Part shown: in pieces, positions 21,464 through 32,397 of the stretch
How positions within the stretch are numbered: position 1 is the stretch's first letter
How the letters are laid out: each line of letters opens with the position of its first letter
NCBI RefSeq assembly: GCF_001426185.1
Contig: NZ_LMRP01000001.1
Coordinates: forward strand, 1,652,765 to 1,716,764
DNA length: 64,000 bases
Origin: Rhodococcus sp. Leaf247
GTDB taxonomy: Bacteria > Actinomycetota > Actinomycetes > Mycobacteriales > Mycobacteriaceae
Direction of reading: 5' to 3'
Translations under genes and position numbers: made by a program
Notes under the pieces: model-generated
The model's database searches: none
What the model was told of the DNA's origin: nothing
The model's input: only the letters and a program-made list of their open reading frames with translations

Positions 21464-22371
21464 GAGTTCCTCCTCAGGATGTTCACGATGGACTGATCCG
21501 CCCCGGCGCGTTCGGCAGTACGAAGCGCGAGAGCTCGATAGCCCTCGGCGATCCTCGGGTCCAGAGCCGTGAGGACGTCCAGGTGCTTCTCGACGGTGGC
21601 TCCGTCCCCGCGCGCCACCGGGCCGGTGAGCGCGCTCTGCCCACTGCGCAGGACGTTGTCCAGAGCTGCGGACAGAAGTGGAGCCATGACGCGCTCCGCG
21701 ACGCCTCCGGGACGTTGCTCGATCGGCTGCTGCCCGGTCAGTTCCGTGGCCGACAACGCACTGCGCAAAGCATCGAGCGCGTCGGCGACCAAGGTGACCA
21801 GATGATTCGAACCGTGCGCGAGGGCAGCGTGGTACAGCGTCCGCTCGTCCTCCCGCACCCCGACGGGTTCGCCGCCGATCTCGAGCACCAACGCCTGCGC
21901 GATGGCCTGACCGATCTCGTCACCGGCGGTGATACCGAAGCAGGCCGACGACAACCGGTCGGTGTCCTCGGGCTGTCCGCTGAACGTCATCGCCGGATGC
22001 ACGGCCATCGTGACGACACCGCGTCCGGCGAGCGGCGCGAGAATGTCGACGCCGTTGGCGCCCGACGTGTGCATCACCAGAGTTCCGGGCGAGACCGCAT
22101 CGGTGCTCGCGAGCCCCCGCACCAGGGCGTCGAGTTCCTGGTCCGGAACGGCGAGAAGCAGCAGTTCGCTGCGGCGAGCGACATCGACGGCGGGCATCAC
22201 CACGGCGTCGGGCAGTCGGGACTCGGCACGGCGCAAGGACGCGTCGGAGACGGCCGCACATCCGAACACCACGTGGCCGACGCGCTCGAGCGCCTCGCCC
22301 ATGGCGGTACCGACACGGCCCGCGGACACGACACCCACGGACAGGCGCGCGGGAGCAGGATCGGAGGTCAA
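21460..22371 (-). CDS. Rossmann-fold/DUF2520 protein (Rv3603c-like)
   Basis: A 303-residue protein with an NAD(P)-type Rossmann fold ([12 protein letters not shown] near residue 13) and a C-terminal DUF2520 domain with [12 protein letters not shown]. It resembles oxidoreductases of the ketopantoate reductase type. Since it is directly coupled to panC, it may take part in pantoate supply, but this is inference. TTG 22371 is chosen because GAGAGGA lies 5 bases upstream and this gives the family length; upstream in-frame codons exist. Confidence 0.82.
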   Translation of the reverse strand: MTSDPAPARLSVGVVSAGRVGTAMGEALERVGHVVFGCAAVSDASLRRAESRLPDAVVMPAVDVARRSELLLLAVPDQELDALVRGLASTDAVSPGTLVMHTSGANGVDILAPLAGRGVVTMAVHPAMTFSGQPEDTDRLSSACFGITAGDEIGQAIAQALVLEIGGEPVGVREDERTLYHAALAHGSNHLVTLVADALDALRSALSATELTGQQPIEQRPGGVAERVMAPLLSAALDNVLRSGQSALTGPVARGDGATVEKHLDVLTALDPRIAEGYRALALRTAERAGADQSIVNILRRNS

Positions 22372-22488
22372 GATCGTCCTCTCGGGGGTTCGTTCCAGTC
22401 CCGCTCGGCGGGTACCGGACCAACGGGGCCAACAGTAGCGGCCGAACCCGAGCTGTCGCCATGCGACGCCGGTCACACCGGCAGGTGA

Positions 22489-23667
22489 CTAGTCCGCTCG
22501 ACGACGACGGCGTCCGGCCGACGGGGACGCGTCGCCGCTTCCCATGCCGGCAAGAATGTCGGCGACCGACCGACCGCTCGAATGGGCACCCGAACCGGGG
22601 TCCGCAGCGTCGGAGTCCTCGTCCGGCTCCGCGCGGCGGCGTCGGCCACCTGCCGCCGGCGCGTCGTTCGCGGGCTCGGCCACAGGCGTGTCGTCCACAG
22701 GGTTGTCGAGTACAGGGGTGTCGTCCACCGGGACGACCTCAGCCGGCTCCTCGTCGGCGGGAAGCTCGACCGGCGGCGTCACCTCGGGCGTGGGCTCGGG
22801 TTCCGGCAAAGGTTCGGGCGTGGACTCCGGTTCGGGCGTGGGTTCCGGTTCGGGCAGAGGTTCGGGCTCGGGTAGGGGTTCCGGCTCGGGGGCGGCGGGA
22901 ACGCTGTCGGCGCGATGGTTCGACGGGATCCACTGCGGAACGGGCGCCTGCTGGGTGCGAGCCTCCGTCTGCGCGTTCTGAGGTACTCGGCCGGCCTGCG
23001 GCATGGGGTGGAACGTTCCGTCGTGGTCGAACTCGCCACCGATGACCGAGGTCTCCGCGGTGACCGGGTCGTCGAACGGCGTCGCGAAGCCGGCCGGTCC
23101 GTACGAGGGATCCGGCGCGAAACTCGGGGGGCGCCCGCGTGAGCCCGGCACGTACAGACCGGACGGAGCGGGCTCGTACCCACTGTAGGAGCGGTCCGCC
23201 AACTCGCGCATGCGCAGCGCCTCACCGGCGATGGCGGCGCGGTCGTCGGGCAGCTCCCCGTCGAACAGCATCTCGAGGCTGCGCCGCAACGACGCCAATT
23301 CCGCACGGAGAGCGCGCATCTCGTCCGCATCCGCACCGATCTCACCGCGCACGCGTGATTCGACACCCAGCTCGTACTCGCGGCGGGCGGCGATCTCGCG
23401 CTCGAGCTGGAGTTCGTACACGGTCTGGAGATCGCGGGCCTTCATCTGGTCGACGGCGGCGTCGCGTCGGTACTTGGTCATCGCGAACGCACCGAGGATC
23501 GCGGCCCAGAGGGCGGCGACGATACCTACTCGCAGAAGCGGAACACTGTCACTGAGAATGAGCAGGACGCTGGCGATGACACCGAGAAGCACCAGACCGG
23601 CGAGCGCTGTGTGGTTCTCGCCGCGCTTCGTGCGACGGTTGGCCTTGGGTCGCCCTGTGTCCGTCAT
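22489..23667 (-). CDS. DUF6779 membrane protein with coiled coil and Pro-Glu repeats
   Basis: A 392-residue protein corresponding to Rv3604c. Two membrane helices (about 22-42 and 44-64) are followed by a charged coiled-coil segment (about 68-150). A disordered C-terminal half contains a run of PEPE/LPEPEP repeats (about 245-300) and an Arg-rich end (GRRRRRAD). It lies between the folate genes and the pantothenate genes on the same strand. A structural or septal role has been discussed for such proteins, but function is unknown. Confidence 0.8.
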   Translation of the reverse strand: MTDTGRPKANRRTKRGENHTALAGLVLLGVIASVLLILSDSVPLLRVGIVAALWAAILGAFAMTKYRRDAAVDQMKARDLQTVYELQLEREIAARREYELGVESRVRGEIGADADEMRALRAELASLRRSLEMLFDGELPDDRAAIAGEALRMRELADRSYSGYEPAPSGLYVPGSRGRPPSFAPDPSYGPAGFATPFDDPVTAETSVIGGEFDHDGTFHPMPQAGRVPQNAQTEARTQQAPVPQWIPSNHRADSVPAAPEPEPLPEPEPLPEPEPTPEPESTPEPLPEPEPTPEVTPPVELPADEEPAEVVPVDDTPVLDNPVDDTPVAEPANDAPAAGGRRRRAEPDEDSDAADPGSGAHSSGRSVADILAGMGSGDASPSAGRRRRRAD

Positions 23668-23726
23668 GATTCCCAGGGTAACGGCTCGACGTGCTGTCGC
23701 ACTTCACCAAGCATGACCGGGGTGTC

Positions 23727-24194
23727 TCACTGTGCGGGCTCGTCGGGTGTGTCGTCGGGAGTTCGGCAGCTGTGTTCGAGCCACAGCGCGGCGGCGACGG
23801 CCGCGATACCGGCCACCAATCCGACGACGGCCCCCGGCGTGTCCTCGCTCGCAGCGCGCAATGTCGACCGCAGCGGCAGCAGGTGAACCAGGAACCCGGC
23901 CCACACTCCGGCGGCAGCAGCGCCGACCAGTGCCGCGGCTTTCGCGAGAGCAGCGGCACGCGCCACCGTGATCGGATGCAGTTGACCGGGGCCGGGGCCC
24001 ACGCGTCGACCGCGAACCCGCGATCGGACCAGGAGTCCGACTCCGACCAGCAGCGCCGCGACGGGATACAGCGACGCCCCCGCGAACGGTGACACCGGCG
24101 GGACCGACCCGTAGAAGGTCGAGACGAGGATCCAGGTCGCCACCCCGGCGAGGACCGCGAGAGCCAGCAGGTCTCGCACGCGTGTAGCCGTCAC
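23727..24194 (-). CDS. DUF3180 membrane protein (Rv3605c-like)
   Basis: A 155-residue protein with four predicted membrane helices (about 8-28, 36-56, 80-102, 116-138). It starts at GTG 24194, overlapping the folK stop by four bases (GTGA). This membrane protein follows folK in most mycolic-acid-containing actinobacteria. No enzymatic motif is visible. Confidence 0.82.
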   Translation of the reverse strand: MTATRVRDLLALAVLAGVATWILVSTFYGSVPPVSPFAGASLYPVAALLVGVGLLVRSRVRGRRVGPGPGQLHPITVARAAALAKAAALVGAAAAGVWAGFLVHLLPLRSTLRAASEDTPGAVVGLVAGIAAVAAALWLEHSCRTPDDTPDEPAQ

Positions 24195-24679
24195 GTCAGG
24201 CGCAGGTCCGTCGGATGAACGCCGACGCGTTCGGACTCCGGCAACTTCTCCAGCAGCTCACGGACGGGCGTGTCACCGAGAGTCGCATCGGGTTCGACGT
24301 CGAGCCAGGGAACCAGGACGAAGGCCCGTTCGTGAGCGCGGGGATGCGGAAGTATCAACTCGGGATCGTCGCTGCACACGTCGTCGCACACGATCACATC
24401 GACATCCACGGTTCGCGGACCCCACCGCACGACCCGCTCGCGGTGAGCGATGCGCTCGAGTTCCTGACCGGCCAGCAGCCAGCCCCAGCAGTCCAGGTCC
24501 GGATCGTCGACCACGACGACCGCGTTGAGGAAGTCCTGCTGATCGATACCACCCCACGGCGCGGTGGAGTACAGCGACGACACACCGACGACGGCGTCGC
24601 CGAGCGAGTCGACCACGCCGCGGAGGTGACTTTCACGATCGCCGATGTTGCTGCCGATCGACAGCACTGCCCGACTCAC
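24191..24679 (-). CDS. folK: 2-amino-4-hydroxy-6-hydroxymethyldihydropteridine diphosphokinase
   Basis: FolK transfers pyrophosphate to hydroxymethyldihydropterin. The 162-residue protein has the [10 protein letters not shown] opening, [16 protein letters not shown] and the [17 protein letters not shown] signature near residue 90-108. It overlaps folB upstream and the DUF3180 gene downstream by four bases each, so the folE-folP-folB-folK set is tightly coupled. Confidence 0.96.
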   Translation of the reverse strand: MSRAVLSIGSNIGDRESHLRGVVDSLGDAVVGVSSLYSTAPWGGIDQQDFLNAVVVVDDPDLDCWGWLLAGQELERIAHRERVVRWGPRTVDVDVIVCDDVCSDDPELILPHPRAHERAFVLVPWLDVEPDATLGDTPVRELLEKLPESERVGVHPTDLRLT

Positions 24680-25041
24680 GCCGGCCTCGACCGCGTCAGC
24701 ACCACCGCGACGTCCGCGAACGTCAACGGGATCGGCGCGGACGGCTTGTGGAGCGTGACCTCGACGCGTTCGACGCGTGGATCCTTCAGGACACCGTCGG
24801 CGATCTCACCCGCCACGGTCTCGATGAGATCGCGCGTCGGTCCCGCGATGACAGCGGCAGCAGCCTCCGCCAATTCGCCGTAGTGCGCCGTGTCGGCGAG
24901 GTCGTCCGAGGACGCGGCGGGCGCCAGATCCATGTGCACCACCAGGTCCACGACGAAGTCCTGTCCGTCGCGCTTCTCATGATCGAAGACACCGTGATTG
25001 CCGCGAACTGTCAAGCCGCGCAGCTCTATCCGATCCGTCAT
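24676..25041 (-). CDS. folB: dihydroneopterin aldolase
   Basis: FolB cleaves dihydroneopterin to hydroxymethyldihydropterin and glycolaldehyde. The 121-residue protein begins [19 protein letters not shown], has the conserved Glu in the HGVF/YGEL region, and ends with the LHKPSAPI lysine segment. ATG 25041 overlaps the folP stop in ATGA; a longer frame upstream belongs to another reading of folP. Confidence 0.96.
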   Translation of the reverse strand: MTDRIELRGLTVRGNHGVFDHEKRDGQDFVVDLVVHMDLAPAASSDDLADTAHYGELAEAAAAVIAGPTRDLIETVAGEIADGVLKDPRVERVEVTLHKPSAPIPLTFADVAVVLTRSRPA

Positions 25042-25901
25042 GTCGTGCCTTCCTTCCTGGTCGCGGTGTGCCACCGGCGATGGACGGCCAGTGCGTCCAG
25101 TGTGCTCCGCGCATCGTGCACCCGGACTCCCCACGCGCCGGCCTCGGCCGAGAGCAGGGAGATGGCGGCGGTCGCGGCATCTCGTTCGTGCGGAGGTCTC
25201 GGTACCCCGTCCTCCTGAAGCAGGGTGCCCAGGAATCTCTTGCGCGACGCCCCGACGAGGACCGGGATCCCGGTGTCGATCAACCTGTCGAGCCGACCGA
25301 GCAGAGCCCAGTTGTGATCGGCGTTCTTCGCGAATCCCAGGCCCGGGTCGAGCACGATGCGCTCACTGTCGACTCCTGCCGCGACGGCTGCGTCGACCTG
25401 GTGCAGCAGACCGGCCCGCACGTCCTCGACGATGTCGCCGTAGTCGTGTTCCTCGGCCGCACCGGGCCGGTGAGTCCAGTCGACATTCGATCGCCAGTGC
25501 ATCAGCACCCACGCGACACCGCCGTCGGCGACAGTTCCCGCCATGTTCGGATCGGCCCGCCCACCGGACACATCGTTGACGATGGACACCCCGGCCTCGA
25601 TCGCGGACTCCGCGACCGACGCCCGCATCGTGTCGACGCTGACGCACACGCCCTGTGCCGCGAGTTCCGCGATCACCGGTGCTACACGTCGCGCTTCGAC
25701 AACCGGGTCGACACGATCTGCGCCGGGCCTGGTCGACTCTCCGCCCACATCGACGATGTCGACACCGGCGGCATGCAGGTCGAGGCCGTGCTGCACCGCT
25801 GCGTGTACGTCGAGGTAGCGGCCACCGTCGGAGAAGGAATCAGCGGTGACGTTGACGACGCCCATGACGACGGGGCCGTCGCGACGCGGAAGCGTGAACA
25901 C
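25038..25901 (-). CDS. folP: dihydropteroate synthase
   Basis: FolP condenses p-aminobenzoate with the pterin pyrophosphate and is the sulfonamide target. The 287-residue TIM barrel shows [14 protein letters not shown] (about 15-28), the [12 protein letters not shown] loop and the late GASRKRFLG motif. GTG 25901 is taken as start, 12 bases after the folE stop, with an AGGAC site. An upstream extension would overlap folE out of frame. Confidence 0.95.
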   Translation of the reverse strand: MFTLPRRDGPVVMGVVNVTADSFSDGGRYLDVHAAVQHGLDLHAAGVDIVDVGGESTRPGADRVDPVVEARRVAPVIAELAAQGVCVSVDTMRASVAESAIEAGVSIVNDVSGGRADPNMAGTVADGGVAWVLMHWRSNVDWTHRPGAAEEHDYGDIVEDVRAGLLHQVDAAVAAGVDSERIVLDPGLGFAKNADHNWALLGRLDRLIDTGIPVLVGASRKRFLGTLLQEDGVPRPPHERDAATAAISLLSAEAGAWGVRVHDARSTLDALAVHRRWHTATRKEGTT

Positions 25902-25912
25902 GTGCCGACGTC

Positions 25913-26551
25913 CTACTTGCGAAGGATGAGATCCAGCGCTTCGGACCGTGAGACCGCGCTGGACTGGAACACACCGCGCACCGCGGACGTGGTGGTGCTG
26001 GCGCCCGGCTTCCGGATGCCTCGCATGGCCATGCACAGGTGCTCGGCCTCCATCACGACGATGACACCCCGTGGCTCCAACTTGCGCATCATCGCGTCCG
26101 CGACCTGGGAGGTGAGTCGCTCCTGGACCTGGGGACGCTTGGCGTACAGGTCGACGACGCGCGCCAGCTTGGACAGGCCCGTCACCCGGCCGGACTTGCC
26201 GGGGATGTAGCCCACGTGCGCGACGCCGTGGAACGACACCAGGTGGTGTTCGCACGTCGAGTACATGGGGATGTCGCGGACGAGGACGAGTTCACGGTGC
26301 GACTCGTCGAACGTGGTGCCGAGGACCTCGTCCGGATCCACGAAGAGTCCGCCGAAGACTTCCTTGTACGCGCGGGCGACACGAGCGGGTGTGTCGCGCA
26401 GTCCCTCGCGCTCGGGGTCTTCACCCACCGCGAGCAGCAACTCACGCACGGCTGCTTCGGCGCGCGCCTGGTCGAATGCTCGACCCGACATGACCGACAG
26501 CGGCTCGGAATTCGTGGGTGCATCGGTCTGATCGGCATGGTTGACGGACAC
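25913..26551 (-). CDS. folE: GTP cyclohydrolase I
   Basis: FolE converts GTP to dihydroneopterin triphosphate, the first folate step. The 212-residue protein has the zinc ligands C100 and H103 in STCEHH and a Cys in EAEHLCMAM. The start is GTG 26551 with AAGGGA 6 bases upstream. It lies 53 bases after ftsH on the same strand and heads the folE-folP-folB-folK block. Confidence 0.96.
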   Translation of the reverse strand: MSVNHADQTDAPTNSEPLSVMSGRAFDQARAEAAVRELLLAVGEDPEREGLRDTPARVARAYKEVFGGLFVDPDEVLGTTFDESHRELVLVRDIPMYSTCEHHLVSFHGVAHVGYIPGKSGRVTGLSKLARVVDLYAKRPQVQERLTSQVADAMMRKLEPRGVIVVMEAEHLCMAMRGIRKPGASTTTSAVRGVFQSSAVSRSEALDLILRK

Positions 26552-26604
26552 GGGGGTCCCTTCGGGGAGGCGCGATAGTTGTCGGGAAGGAGCGAGCGCA
26601 GACC

Positions 26605-29253
26605 TTAGCGCGCGTCCGGCCCTTCCCACCGCTGGGTCTCGGGAGGTCGGTTCTCCTGCGGAGGCTGAGGATCCTCGGACTCTCCACGCGGAGGCTGGTA
26701 CTGGCCCTCGGGATTCTGAGGGTTGCGGTACCGGGGCTCGGGCTGGGCCGGGGTTCCGTACCCCTGGTTCCCGTAACCCTGGTTGTCGTAGCCCGGATTG
26801 TCGTAGCCCTGATCGGGCTGCTGGCCGAACGGCTCCTGGTAGGGCTGCGGCTCGGGCTCCTGGTACGGCCTCGGCTCCGGGTACTGCGGCTCCGGGTAGC
26901 GCGGCTCCGAGTAGCCCTGCGGCTGCCCGTAACCCTGCGGTTCCCCGTAGCCCTGCGGCTGGCCATAGCCTTGCGGCTGCCCATACCCCTGCGGCTGCCC
27001 GTAGGGCTGGGGCTGGCCGTAGCCCTGCGGCTCGGGGTAGTGCGGAGCGTCGTTCTCACGCGGAGGCCAACCGGGTGCGGACCACCCTGCGGGTGCGCCG
27101 TAGTCGGGAAGCGACGGTCCCGGACGCCCACCGCGGTGAGCACCGCCCTGACCGTTCTGACCTTGACCGTTCTGACCCTGACCGTTCTGACCGTGTCCGT
27201 TCTGGCCATGGCCGTTCTGTCCGTGACCGTTGGACCCGTTGCGCGCATGCGCGTCGGGCTCCGAGCTGCCCTGACCGTTGCCGGCGTAGCTGGGCTGCTT
27301 CACCGTCGAGACGGGCGGCCACGGCTCGCCGCGTTCGGTCGCGAGCTCACGCGGCGTCTTCACCGGCGGCTTGGACGACGGAACTCGATCACCGAAGTCG
27401 TTGAACGCGGTGATGCGGGGACGCTTCTCGACGCCGGTGAAGATCTTCTCGAGGTCCTTGCGGGTGAGTGTCTCGCGCTCGAGCAGCTCGGTGGCCAGGA
27501 TGTCGAGGACGTCGCGGTAGTCGTTCAGGATGGCCCACGCCTCGGTGTGCGCGGCTTCGATGAGGTTGCGCACCTCGCCGTCGATCTCGCGAGCGACCTC
27601 GTGCGAGTAGTCGGACTGCACGCCCATCGACCGGCCCAGGAACGGATCGCCCTGCTCCTGGCCGTAGCGGACGGCGCCGAGCTTGCTGCTCATGCCGTAC
27701 TCGGTGACCATCGCGCGAGCGATCTTCGTCGCCTGATCGATGTCGGACGATGCTCCCGTGGTGGGCTCGTGGAAGACGAGCTCCTCGGCGGCGCGGCCAC
27801 CCATCGCCATGACGAGTCGAGCGATCATCTCGGATCGCGTCATCAGGCCCTTGTCGTCCTCCGGCACCGTCATCGCGTGTCCACCCGTGCGGCCGCGGGC
27901 GAGGATGGTGACCTTGTAGATCGGCTCGATGTCGGGCATCGCCCACGCAGCGAGGGTGTGACCACCCTCGTGGTACGCGGTGATCTTGCGCTCGTGCTCG
28001 CTGATGATGCGGCTCTTGCGGCGAGGTCCGCCGATGACGCGATCCACCGACTCCTCGAGAGCAGCCTCGGTGACCACGGTGCCGTTCTCGCGAGCGGTCA
28101 GCAGTGCGGCCTCGTTGATGACGTTCGCGAGGTCCGCGCCCGACATACCGACGGTGCGCTTCGCCAGACCTTCGAGGTCGGCGTCCTGCGCGATCGGCTT
28201 GCCCTTCGAGTGCACCGCGAGGATCGCGCGGCGTCCTGCGAGGTCGGGAGCGCCGACGGGAATCTGTCGGTCGAAGCGGCCGGGGCGCAGCAGCGCGGGG
28301 TCGAGGATGTCGGGGCGGTTCGTCGCGGCGATCAGGATGACGCCGGTGCGCTCACCGAACCCGTCCATCTCGACGAGCAGCTGGTTGAGGGTCTGCTCAC
28401 GCTCGTCGTGGCCACCACCGAGACCGGCGCCACGCTGACGTCCGACGGCGTCGATCTCGTCGACGAAGATGATGCACGGGCTGTTCTGCTTGGCCTGCTC
28501 GAAGAGGTCACGCACACGCGACGCACCGACACCGACGAACATCTCGACGAAGTCGGAGCCGGAGATGGTGAAGAAGGGGACACCGGCCTCACCGGCGACA
28601 GCGCGGGCGAGCAGCGTCTTGCCGGTTCCGGGAGGGCCGTAGAGCAACACGCCGCGCGGGATCTTGGCACCGAGAGCCTGGTAGCGAGCCGGGTTCTGCA
28701 GGAAGTCCTTGATCTCGTAGAGCTCCTCGACGGCCTCGTTCGCCCCTGCCACGTCGGCGAACGTCGTCTTGGGCATGTCCTTGGTGAGCTGCTTGGCCTT
28801 GGACTTGCCGAAGCCCATGACACCGCCGCGACCGCCGCCCTGCATGCGGGACATGACGAACACGAAGATGCCGAGCAGGATGATCATCGGCAGCAGGAAC
28901 ACCAGGATCGAGGTGAACCAGCTCTCCTGAGTGACCTGGGTGTCGTAGCTCTCGGCACCGGACTGAGCGACCTTGTCGAAGACCTGCTGGGACACCGCAT
29001 CGGGATACTGCGCGATGATCTGCGTCGAGTTGTCCGTGGCCGCGTTGCCGCTCTTCAGCGTCAGGCGGACCTGCTGCTCGCGGTCGTCGATCTGCGCCGA
29101 CGACACGTTCTGGTCGTCGAGCTGCGCGATCGCGACAGAGGTGTCGACGCCCTTCCAGCCACGGGTGTCGTCGCCGAAGTAGCTGAAGGCGAAGATCACC
29201 AGCAGGATGCCGGCGACTATCGCCAGGTTGCGGAACAAAGTCTTGCGATTCAT
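26605..29253 (-). CDS. ftsH: ATP-dependent zinc metalloprotease FtsH with long repeat tail
   Basis: FtsH degrades membrane and short-lived cytosolic proteins. The 882-residue protein has two N-terminal membrane helices (about 8-26 and 113-134), an AAA+ domain with Walker A GPPGTGKT (206-213) and the zinc site HEGGH (428-432). Past about residue 640 it carries a disordered tail of about 240 residues. The tail holds [10 protein letters not shown] pentapeptides (about 671-705), GYGQPQ hexapeptides (about 741-788) and Tyr/Asp/Asn/Gly repeats. ATG 29253 with GAGGG 9 bases upstream was chosen. The tail is longer than the mycobacterial one (total about 760). Confidence 0.97.
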   Translation of the reverse strand: MNRKTLFRNLAIVAGILLVIFAFSYFGDDTRGWKGVDTSVAIAQLDDQNVSSAQIDDREQQVRLTLKSGNAATDNSTQIIAQYPDAVSQQVFDKVAQSGAESYDTQVTQESWFTSILVFLLPMIILLGIFVFVMSRMQGGGRGGVMGFGKSKAKQLTKDMPKTTFADVAGANEAVEELYEIKDFLQNPARYQALGAKIPRGVLLYGPPGTGKTLLARAVAGEAGVPFFTISGSDFVEMFVGVGASRVRDLFEQAKQNSPCIIFVDEIDAVGRQRGAGLGGGHDEREQTLNQLLVEMDGFGERTGVILIAATNRPDILDPALLRPGRFDRQIPVGAPDLAGRRAILAVHSKGKPIAQDADLEGLAKRTVGMSGADLANVINEAALLTARENGTVVTEAALEESVDRVIGGPRRKSRIISEHERKITAYHEGGHTLAAWAMPDIEPIYKVTILARGRTGGHAMTVPEDDKGLMTRSEMIARLVMAMGGRAAEELVFHEPTTGASSDIDQATKIARAMVTEYGMSSKLGAVRYGQEQGDPFLGRSMGVQSDYSHEVAREIDGEVRNLIEAAHTEAWAILNDYRDVLDILATELLERETLTRKDLEKIFTGVEKRPRITAFNDFGDRVPSSKPPVKTPRELATERGEPWPPVSTVKQPSYAGNGQGSSEPDAHARNGSNGHGQNGHGQNGHGQNGQGQNGQGQNGQGGAHRGGRPGPSLPDYGAPAGWSAPGWPPRENDAPHYPEPQGYGQPQPYGQPQGYGQPQGYGQPQGYGEPQGYGQPQGYSEPRYPEPQYPEPRPYQEPEPQPYQEPFGQQPDQGYDNPGYDNQGYGNQGYGTPAQPEPRYRNPQNPEGQYQPPRGESEDPQPPQENRPPETQRWEGPDAR
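26912..27030 (-). repeat. 18-bp coding repeats for GYGQPQ in ftsH
   Basis: About six imperfect 18-base units coding for GYGQPQ or GYGEPQ lie in the 3' part of ftsH. Neighbouring units differ mostly at third positions, so selection seems to act on the peptide. Slippage may change the copy number between strains. Confidence 0.8.
27146..27235 (-). repeat. 15-bp coding repeats for [10 protein letters not shown] in ftsH
   Basis: Six or so 15-base units encode NGHGQ, then NGQGQ. They sit in the linker between the protease domain and the Tyr-rich tail. The units are similar enough for slippage-driven length variation. Confidence 0.8.
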
Positions 29254-29481
29254 ACAGCGTCGCCCTCGATGGCAGTAGGACTCACGAACAGGTGTTAGTC
29301 GTAGTCGAATATTCGGATCGAACTGTGGACGTCGACGAACGCGGCAAAGCCGCACGCCGACTGCGCACCGGACAAGCCAGGTTACCGCGGATGCGGACGG
29401 CTCGGCGGAGCGCGATATCCGGACAACGACCGGGGAGCCCCCTCGGTTCCCGCCGCGACCATGTCGCAGGCGTGGTGACCA

Positions 29482-30828
29482 CTACCTCACAGGGGCGGTC
29501 CGTGGCCACGGACGGGCCAGCTCGATCTGCGCGGCCAACGCCAGCAACAGGCGCTCCGACCCCGGCGGCCCCGCGAGTTGCACGGCGAGAGGAGTGCCCG
29601 ACTCCGGGTGGATACCGGCAGGAACGCTGATCGCCGGCCACCCGAGCAGGTTCCAGGGAGCGGCGAACGGCGCGTACCGGATGTTGGCCGCCATGTTGGC
29701 GAGCCAGCCGCGGGTGCTCCAGTCGATCGCACGGATGGGCGGTGTCGCCAGGGCGGGCGTCAGGACCACGTCGACGTCCGTGAAGTACGTCCGCATGTGC
29801 CGTTCCAGAGATGCGATCTGCGACGGCTTCACCAACCGTTCCAACCGGCGCCCCACCGCGATGTGACGACGCGTCCGCTTCTGCAGGGCCGAGCGGTCGA
29901 GTCCTGTCGCGTCGTCGGCGCCGCCGGCGGTCCATCTCGCGATCTGACCGAGCGGGCTCGCCGGATACGGGAGCTCCGCGGTCGTCGTGCGGTGACCGTC
30001 GCCGTCGAGAAGTCGTGCGGTGTCCAGGGTCGCCCGGCGGAAGTGTTCGTCGACCCGGACCACCGGCGACGGTGAGCCGACCGCGACACCGATCCGGACG
30101 GACTCCGGCCGGTCGACGTAGGCCAACGACGGATCGTCGGCCATCACCGACAGCATCAGGGCCGCGTCGGCGACCGTCGTGGTCAGCGGACCGTTCTCGG
30201 ACATCCCGAACCACGAGTTGCGCCCCAGCTGCGACGGGACCACCCCGCGCCCGGGCTTGATACCGACGAGTCCGCAGTTCGCGGCGGGGATGCGGATGGA
30301 TCCCATACCGTCGTTCCCGTGCGCGATCGGCACCATTCCCGACGCCACCGCAGCGCCGGCACCACCGGACGATCCGCCGGGTGTGAGGTCGAGGTTCCAC
30401 GGGTTCCGGGTGATACCGCGCGCGCCGTCCGTCGCGCCCCAGAGGCAGAGTTCCGGGACCGACGTCAGTCCGACGACGACGGCGCCGGCCGCACGCAGGC
30501 GTGCCACGACGGGATGGTCCGACGTCGCGGCATCCGGTGAGGTGGCAACGGATCCGTTGCGCATCGGGTAGCCGGTGACGGAGACGTTGTCCTTGATCGC
30601 GACGGGCACACCGGCCAACGGGAGCGACTGCAGATCGGCCCGGACCGCGACGGCGTCGGCCTCACGGAGAACCTCGTCGGGCCGGACCTCGACGAACGCT
30701 CCGATCGCGCCGTCGCGAGAGGCGATGGCGTCGAGCGCCTGCTGCGCGACGGCAGCCGGTTGGACGCGGCCGGACCTGACGTCCCCCGCGATCTCGGTCG
30801 CCGTCCGTGCTCCACCTGTCGCCACCAT
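29482..30828 (-). CDS. amidase-signature hydrolase
   Basis: A 448-residue amidase-signature enzyme with the Ser-cisSer-Lys triad: K79 in AIKDN, S153/S154 in TPGGSSGG and S177 in GMGSIRIP. It hydrolyses an amide whose identity cannot be read from the sequence. GatA is unlikely because gatC/gatB are not adjacent and the Gly/Ser region differs. It lies 5 bases after hpt, so is co-transcribed with the tilS-hpt pair, and 228 bases before ftsH. Confidence 0.88.
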   Translation of the reverse strand: MVATGGARTATEIAGDVRSGRVQPAAVAQQALDAIASRDGAIGAFVEVRPDEVLREADAVAVRADLQSLPLAGVPVAIKDNVSVTGYPMRNGSVATSPDAATSDHPVVARLRAAGAVVVGLTSVPELCLWGATDGARGITRNPWNLDLTPGGSSGGAGAAVASGMVPIAHGNDGMGSIRIPAANCGLVGIKPGRGVVPSQLGRNSWFGMSENGPLTTTVADAALMLSVMADDPSLAYVDRPESVRIGVAVGSPSPVVRVDEHFRRATLDTARLLDGDGHRTTTAELPYPASPLGQIARWTAGGADDATGLDRSALQKRTRRHIAVGRRLERLVKPSQIASLERHMRTYFTDVDVVLTPALATPPIRAIDWSTRGWLANMAANIRYAPFAAPWNLLGWPAISVPAGIHPESGTPLAVQLAGPPGSERLLLALAAQIELARPWPRTAPVR

Positions 30829-30833
30829 GGCAG

Positions 30834-31388
30834 TCAGCCTCCGTAGACCCGCGGTTCCAGTAGTCCGATGTAGGGAAGGTCGCGATACCGCTCGTCGTAG
30901 TCGAGGCCGTAGCCGACGACGAACTCGTTGGGAATGTCGAAGCCGACGTTGGCGACCTCGACGTCGACCTTGACCGCGTCGGGCTTGCGCAGCAGGGTGA
31001 CCACCTCGAGGGAGGCGGGCTGCCGGGTGGTGAGGTTCTTCATCAGCCAGGACAGCGTGAGCCCGGAGTCGATGATGTCCTCGACGATGAGCACGTTGCG
31101 TCCGTGGATGTCGCGGTCGAGATCCTTGAGGATCCGCACGACGCCCGACGACGACGTCGACGACCCGTACGAGCTGACCGCCATGAATTCGAGCTGGCTC
31201 GGAATGGGAAGGGCGCGTGCGAAATCCGTCATGAACATGATGGCGCCCTTGAGGACTCCGACGAGCAACAGATCGCCTTCGGGCCCACCGACGGGATAGC
31301 GCTGGGCGATCTCCTCGGCCAGCTCGGCGATACGCGTTTCGATCTCCTCTTCGGAGATCAGGATCGATGCGATGTCGCCCTCGTACAC
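30834..31388 (-). CDS. hpt: hypoxanthine phosphoribosyltransferase
   Basis: Hpt salvages hypoxanthine and guanine to nucleotides with PRPP. The 184-residue protein has the PRPP loop [13 protein letters not shown] (about 97-109), VLKGAIMFM near 40-48 and the FVVGYGLDY hood near the end. GTG 31388 with AAGGGA upstream is the likely start. It follows tilS by 10 bases; the tilS-hpt-ftsH order is widely conserved. Confidence 0.96.
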   Translation of the reverse strand: MYEGDIASILISEEEIETRIAELAEEIAQRYPVGGPEGDLLLVGVLKGAIMFMTDFARALPIPSQLEFMAVSSYGSSTSSSGVVRILKDLDRDIHGRNVLIVEDIIDSGLTLSWLMKNLTTRQPASLEVVTLLRKPDAVKVDVEVANVGFDIPNEFVVGYGLDYDERYRDLPYIGLLEPRVYGG

Positions 31389-31398
31389 GGGTGTCCCT

Positions 31399-32397
31399 TC
31401 ATTCGAGCCTGGTTCGGTCTGTCTGCCGGACAAGGTGGAGCTTGCCACGTCGCCTCACCGCAACCAACCTCTCGCCGTGAGTGCCGCCGGCCACCGCGAC
31501 GCCGCCCTGCCCGCGCCACCGCCCGATCAGTTCGTCCACCGCTCGCAGCTGTCCGTCGCTGCGCACCGGCACTCCATGAGTACCCAACCACTCGCGTACG
31601 ACACGACGGCGTATCGCGGCCGGAACGTCGGACAACGGCGCCAGTTCCAGCGCCCCGTGGTCGACGGTCAGGTCCAGCAGCTCGGCAGCTCGCGCGTCGA
31701 GCACGTCACCGTCCTCCCGCAGCTGCTCGGCGGTTCTGGCCAGCGCGTCGGCGACCCCGCCACGGAGCACGTCCTCCAGCAACGGGAGCACCTCGTGACG
31801 CAGCCGGACCCTGGTGAACGAGGGGTCGGTGTTCTGCGGGTCCTGCCACGGGTCGAGTCCCAGCTCCGCGCACGCACCGACCGTGGCACTCCGCCGCACT
31901 CCGAGCAGGGGGCGGCCGTAGGGCGCATCCCACGGGGCCATCCCGCGCAGCGAGCGCGGACCGGATCCGCGGGCGAGACCGAGGAGAACCGTTTCGGCCT
32001 GGTCGTCGAGCGTGTGTCCTAGAAGGACCGGCAACTCGCCGCGAACGGAGCCCAGCGCCGCATACCGCGCCCGTCGCGCGGCCGCCTCGGGCCCGCCGGG
32101 ACCGTCGACGACGACGGTCACGACCTCCGCGGAGTCGCATCCCAGGTCGCGCGCTCGCTCCGCGGCGGCCTCCGCGATGTCGGCGGACCCGGGTTGCAGA
32201 GCGTGATCCACCACCACTGCCCTGACTCGAAGACCCTCCGCGACGCACGCGGCGGTGAGCGCCAGGGAATCCGCTCCGCCCGAAAGACCGACGCACACAG
32301 TGCCGTTCACGGATCGATCGGTGATCCACGACCGGACTGCGTGCCGGACGAGCAGCAGATTCGGCCCCTCCGGGAAGTGCGGCGGCTGCCCTGTCAT
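31399..32397 (-). CDS. tilS: tRNA(Ile)-lysidine synthase
   Basis: TilS modifies C34 of the CAU-anticodon tRNA-Ile to lysidine. The 332-residue protein has the PP-loop SGGADS at 39-44, [15 protein letters not shown], and [21 protein letters not shown], the diagnostic N-type ATPase segment. ATG 32397 overlaps the stop of the upstream zincin gene (ATGA). Length is typical of the short actinobacterial form. Confidence 0.95.
   Translation of the reverse strand: MTGQPPHFPEGPNLLLVRHAVRSWITDRSVNGTVCVGLSGGADSLALTAACVAEGLRVRAVVVDHALQPGSADIAEAAAERARDLGCDSAEVVTVVVDGPGGPEAAARRARYAALGSVRGELPVLLGHTLDDQAETVLLGLARGSGPRSLRGMAPWDAPYGRPLLGVRRSATVGACAELGLDPWQDPQNTDPSFTRVRLRHEVLPLLEDVLRGGVADALARTAEQLREDGDVLDARAAELLDLTVDHGALELAPLSDVPAAIRRRVVREWLGTHGVPVRSDGQLRAVDELIGRWRGQGGVAVAGGTHGERLVAVRRRGKLHLVRQTDRTRLE

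Noticed and set aside
29341-29353. Terminator after the amidase gene
   Set aside because: GCGGC-AAA-GCCGC is only five pairs with a three-base loop and lies 129 bases after the stop. Too weak to call.
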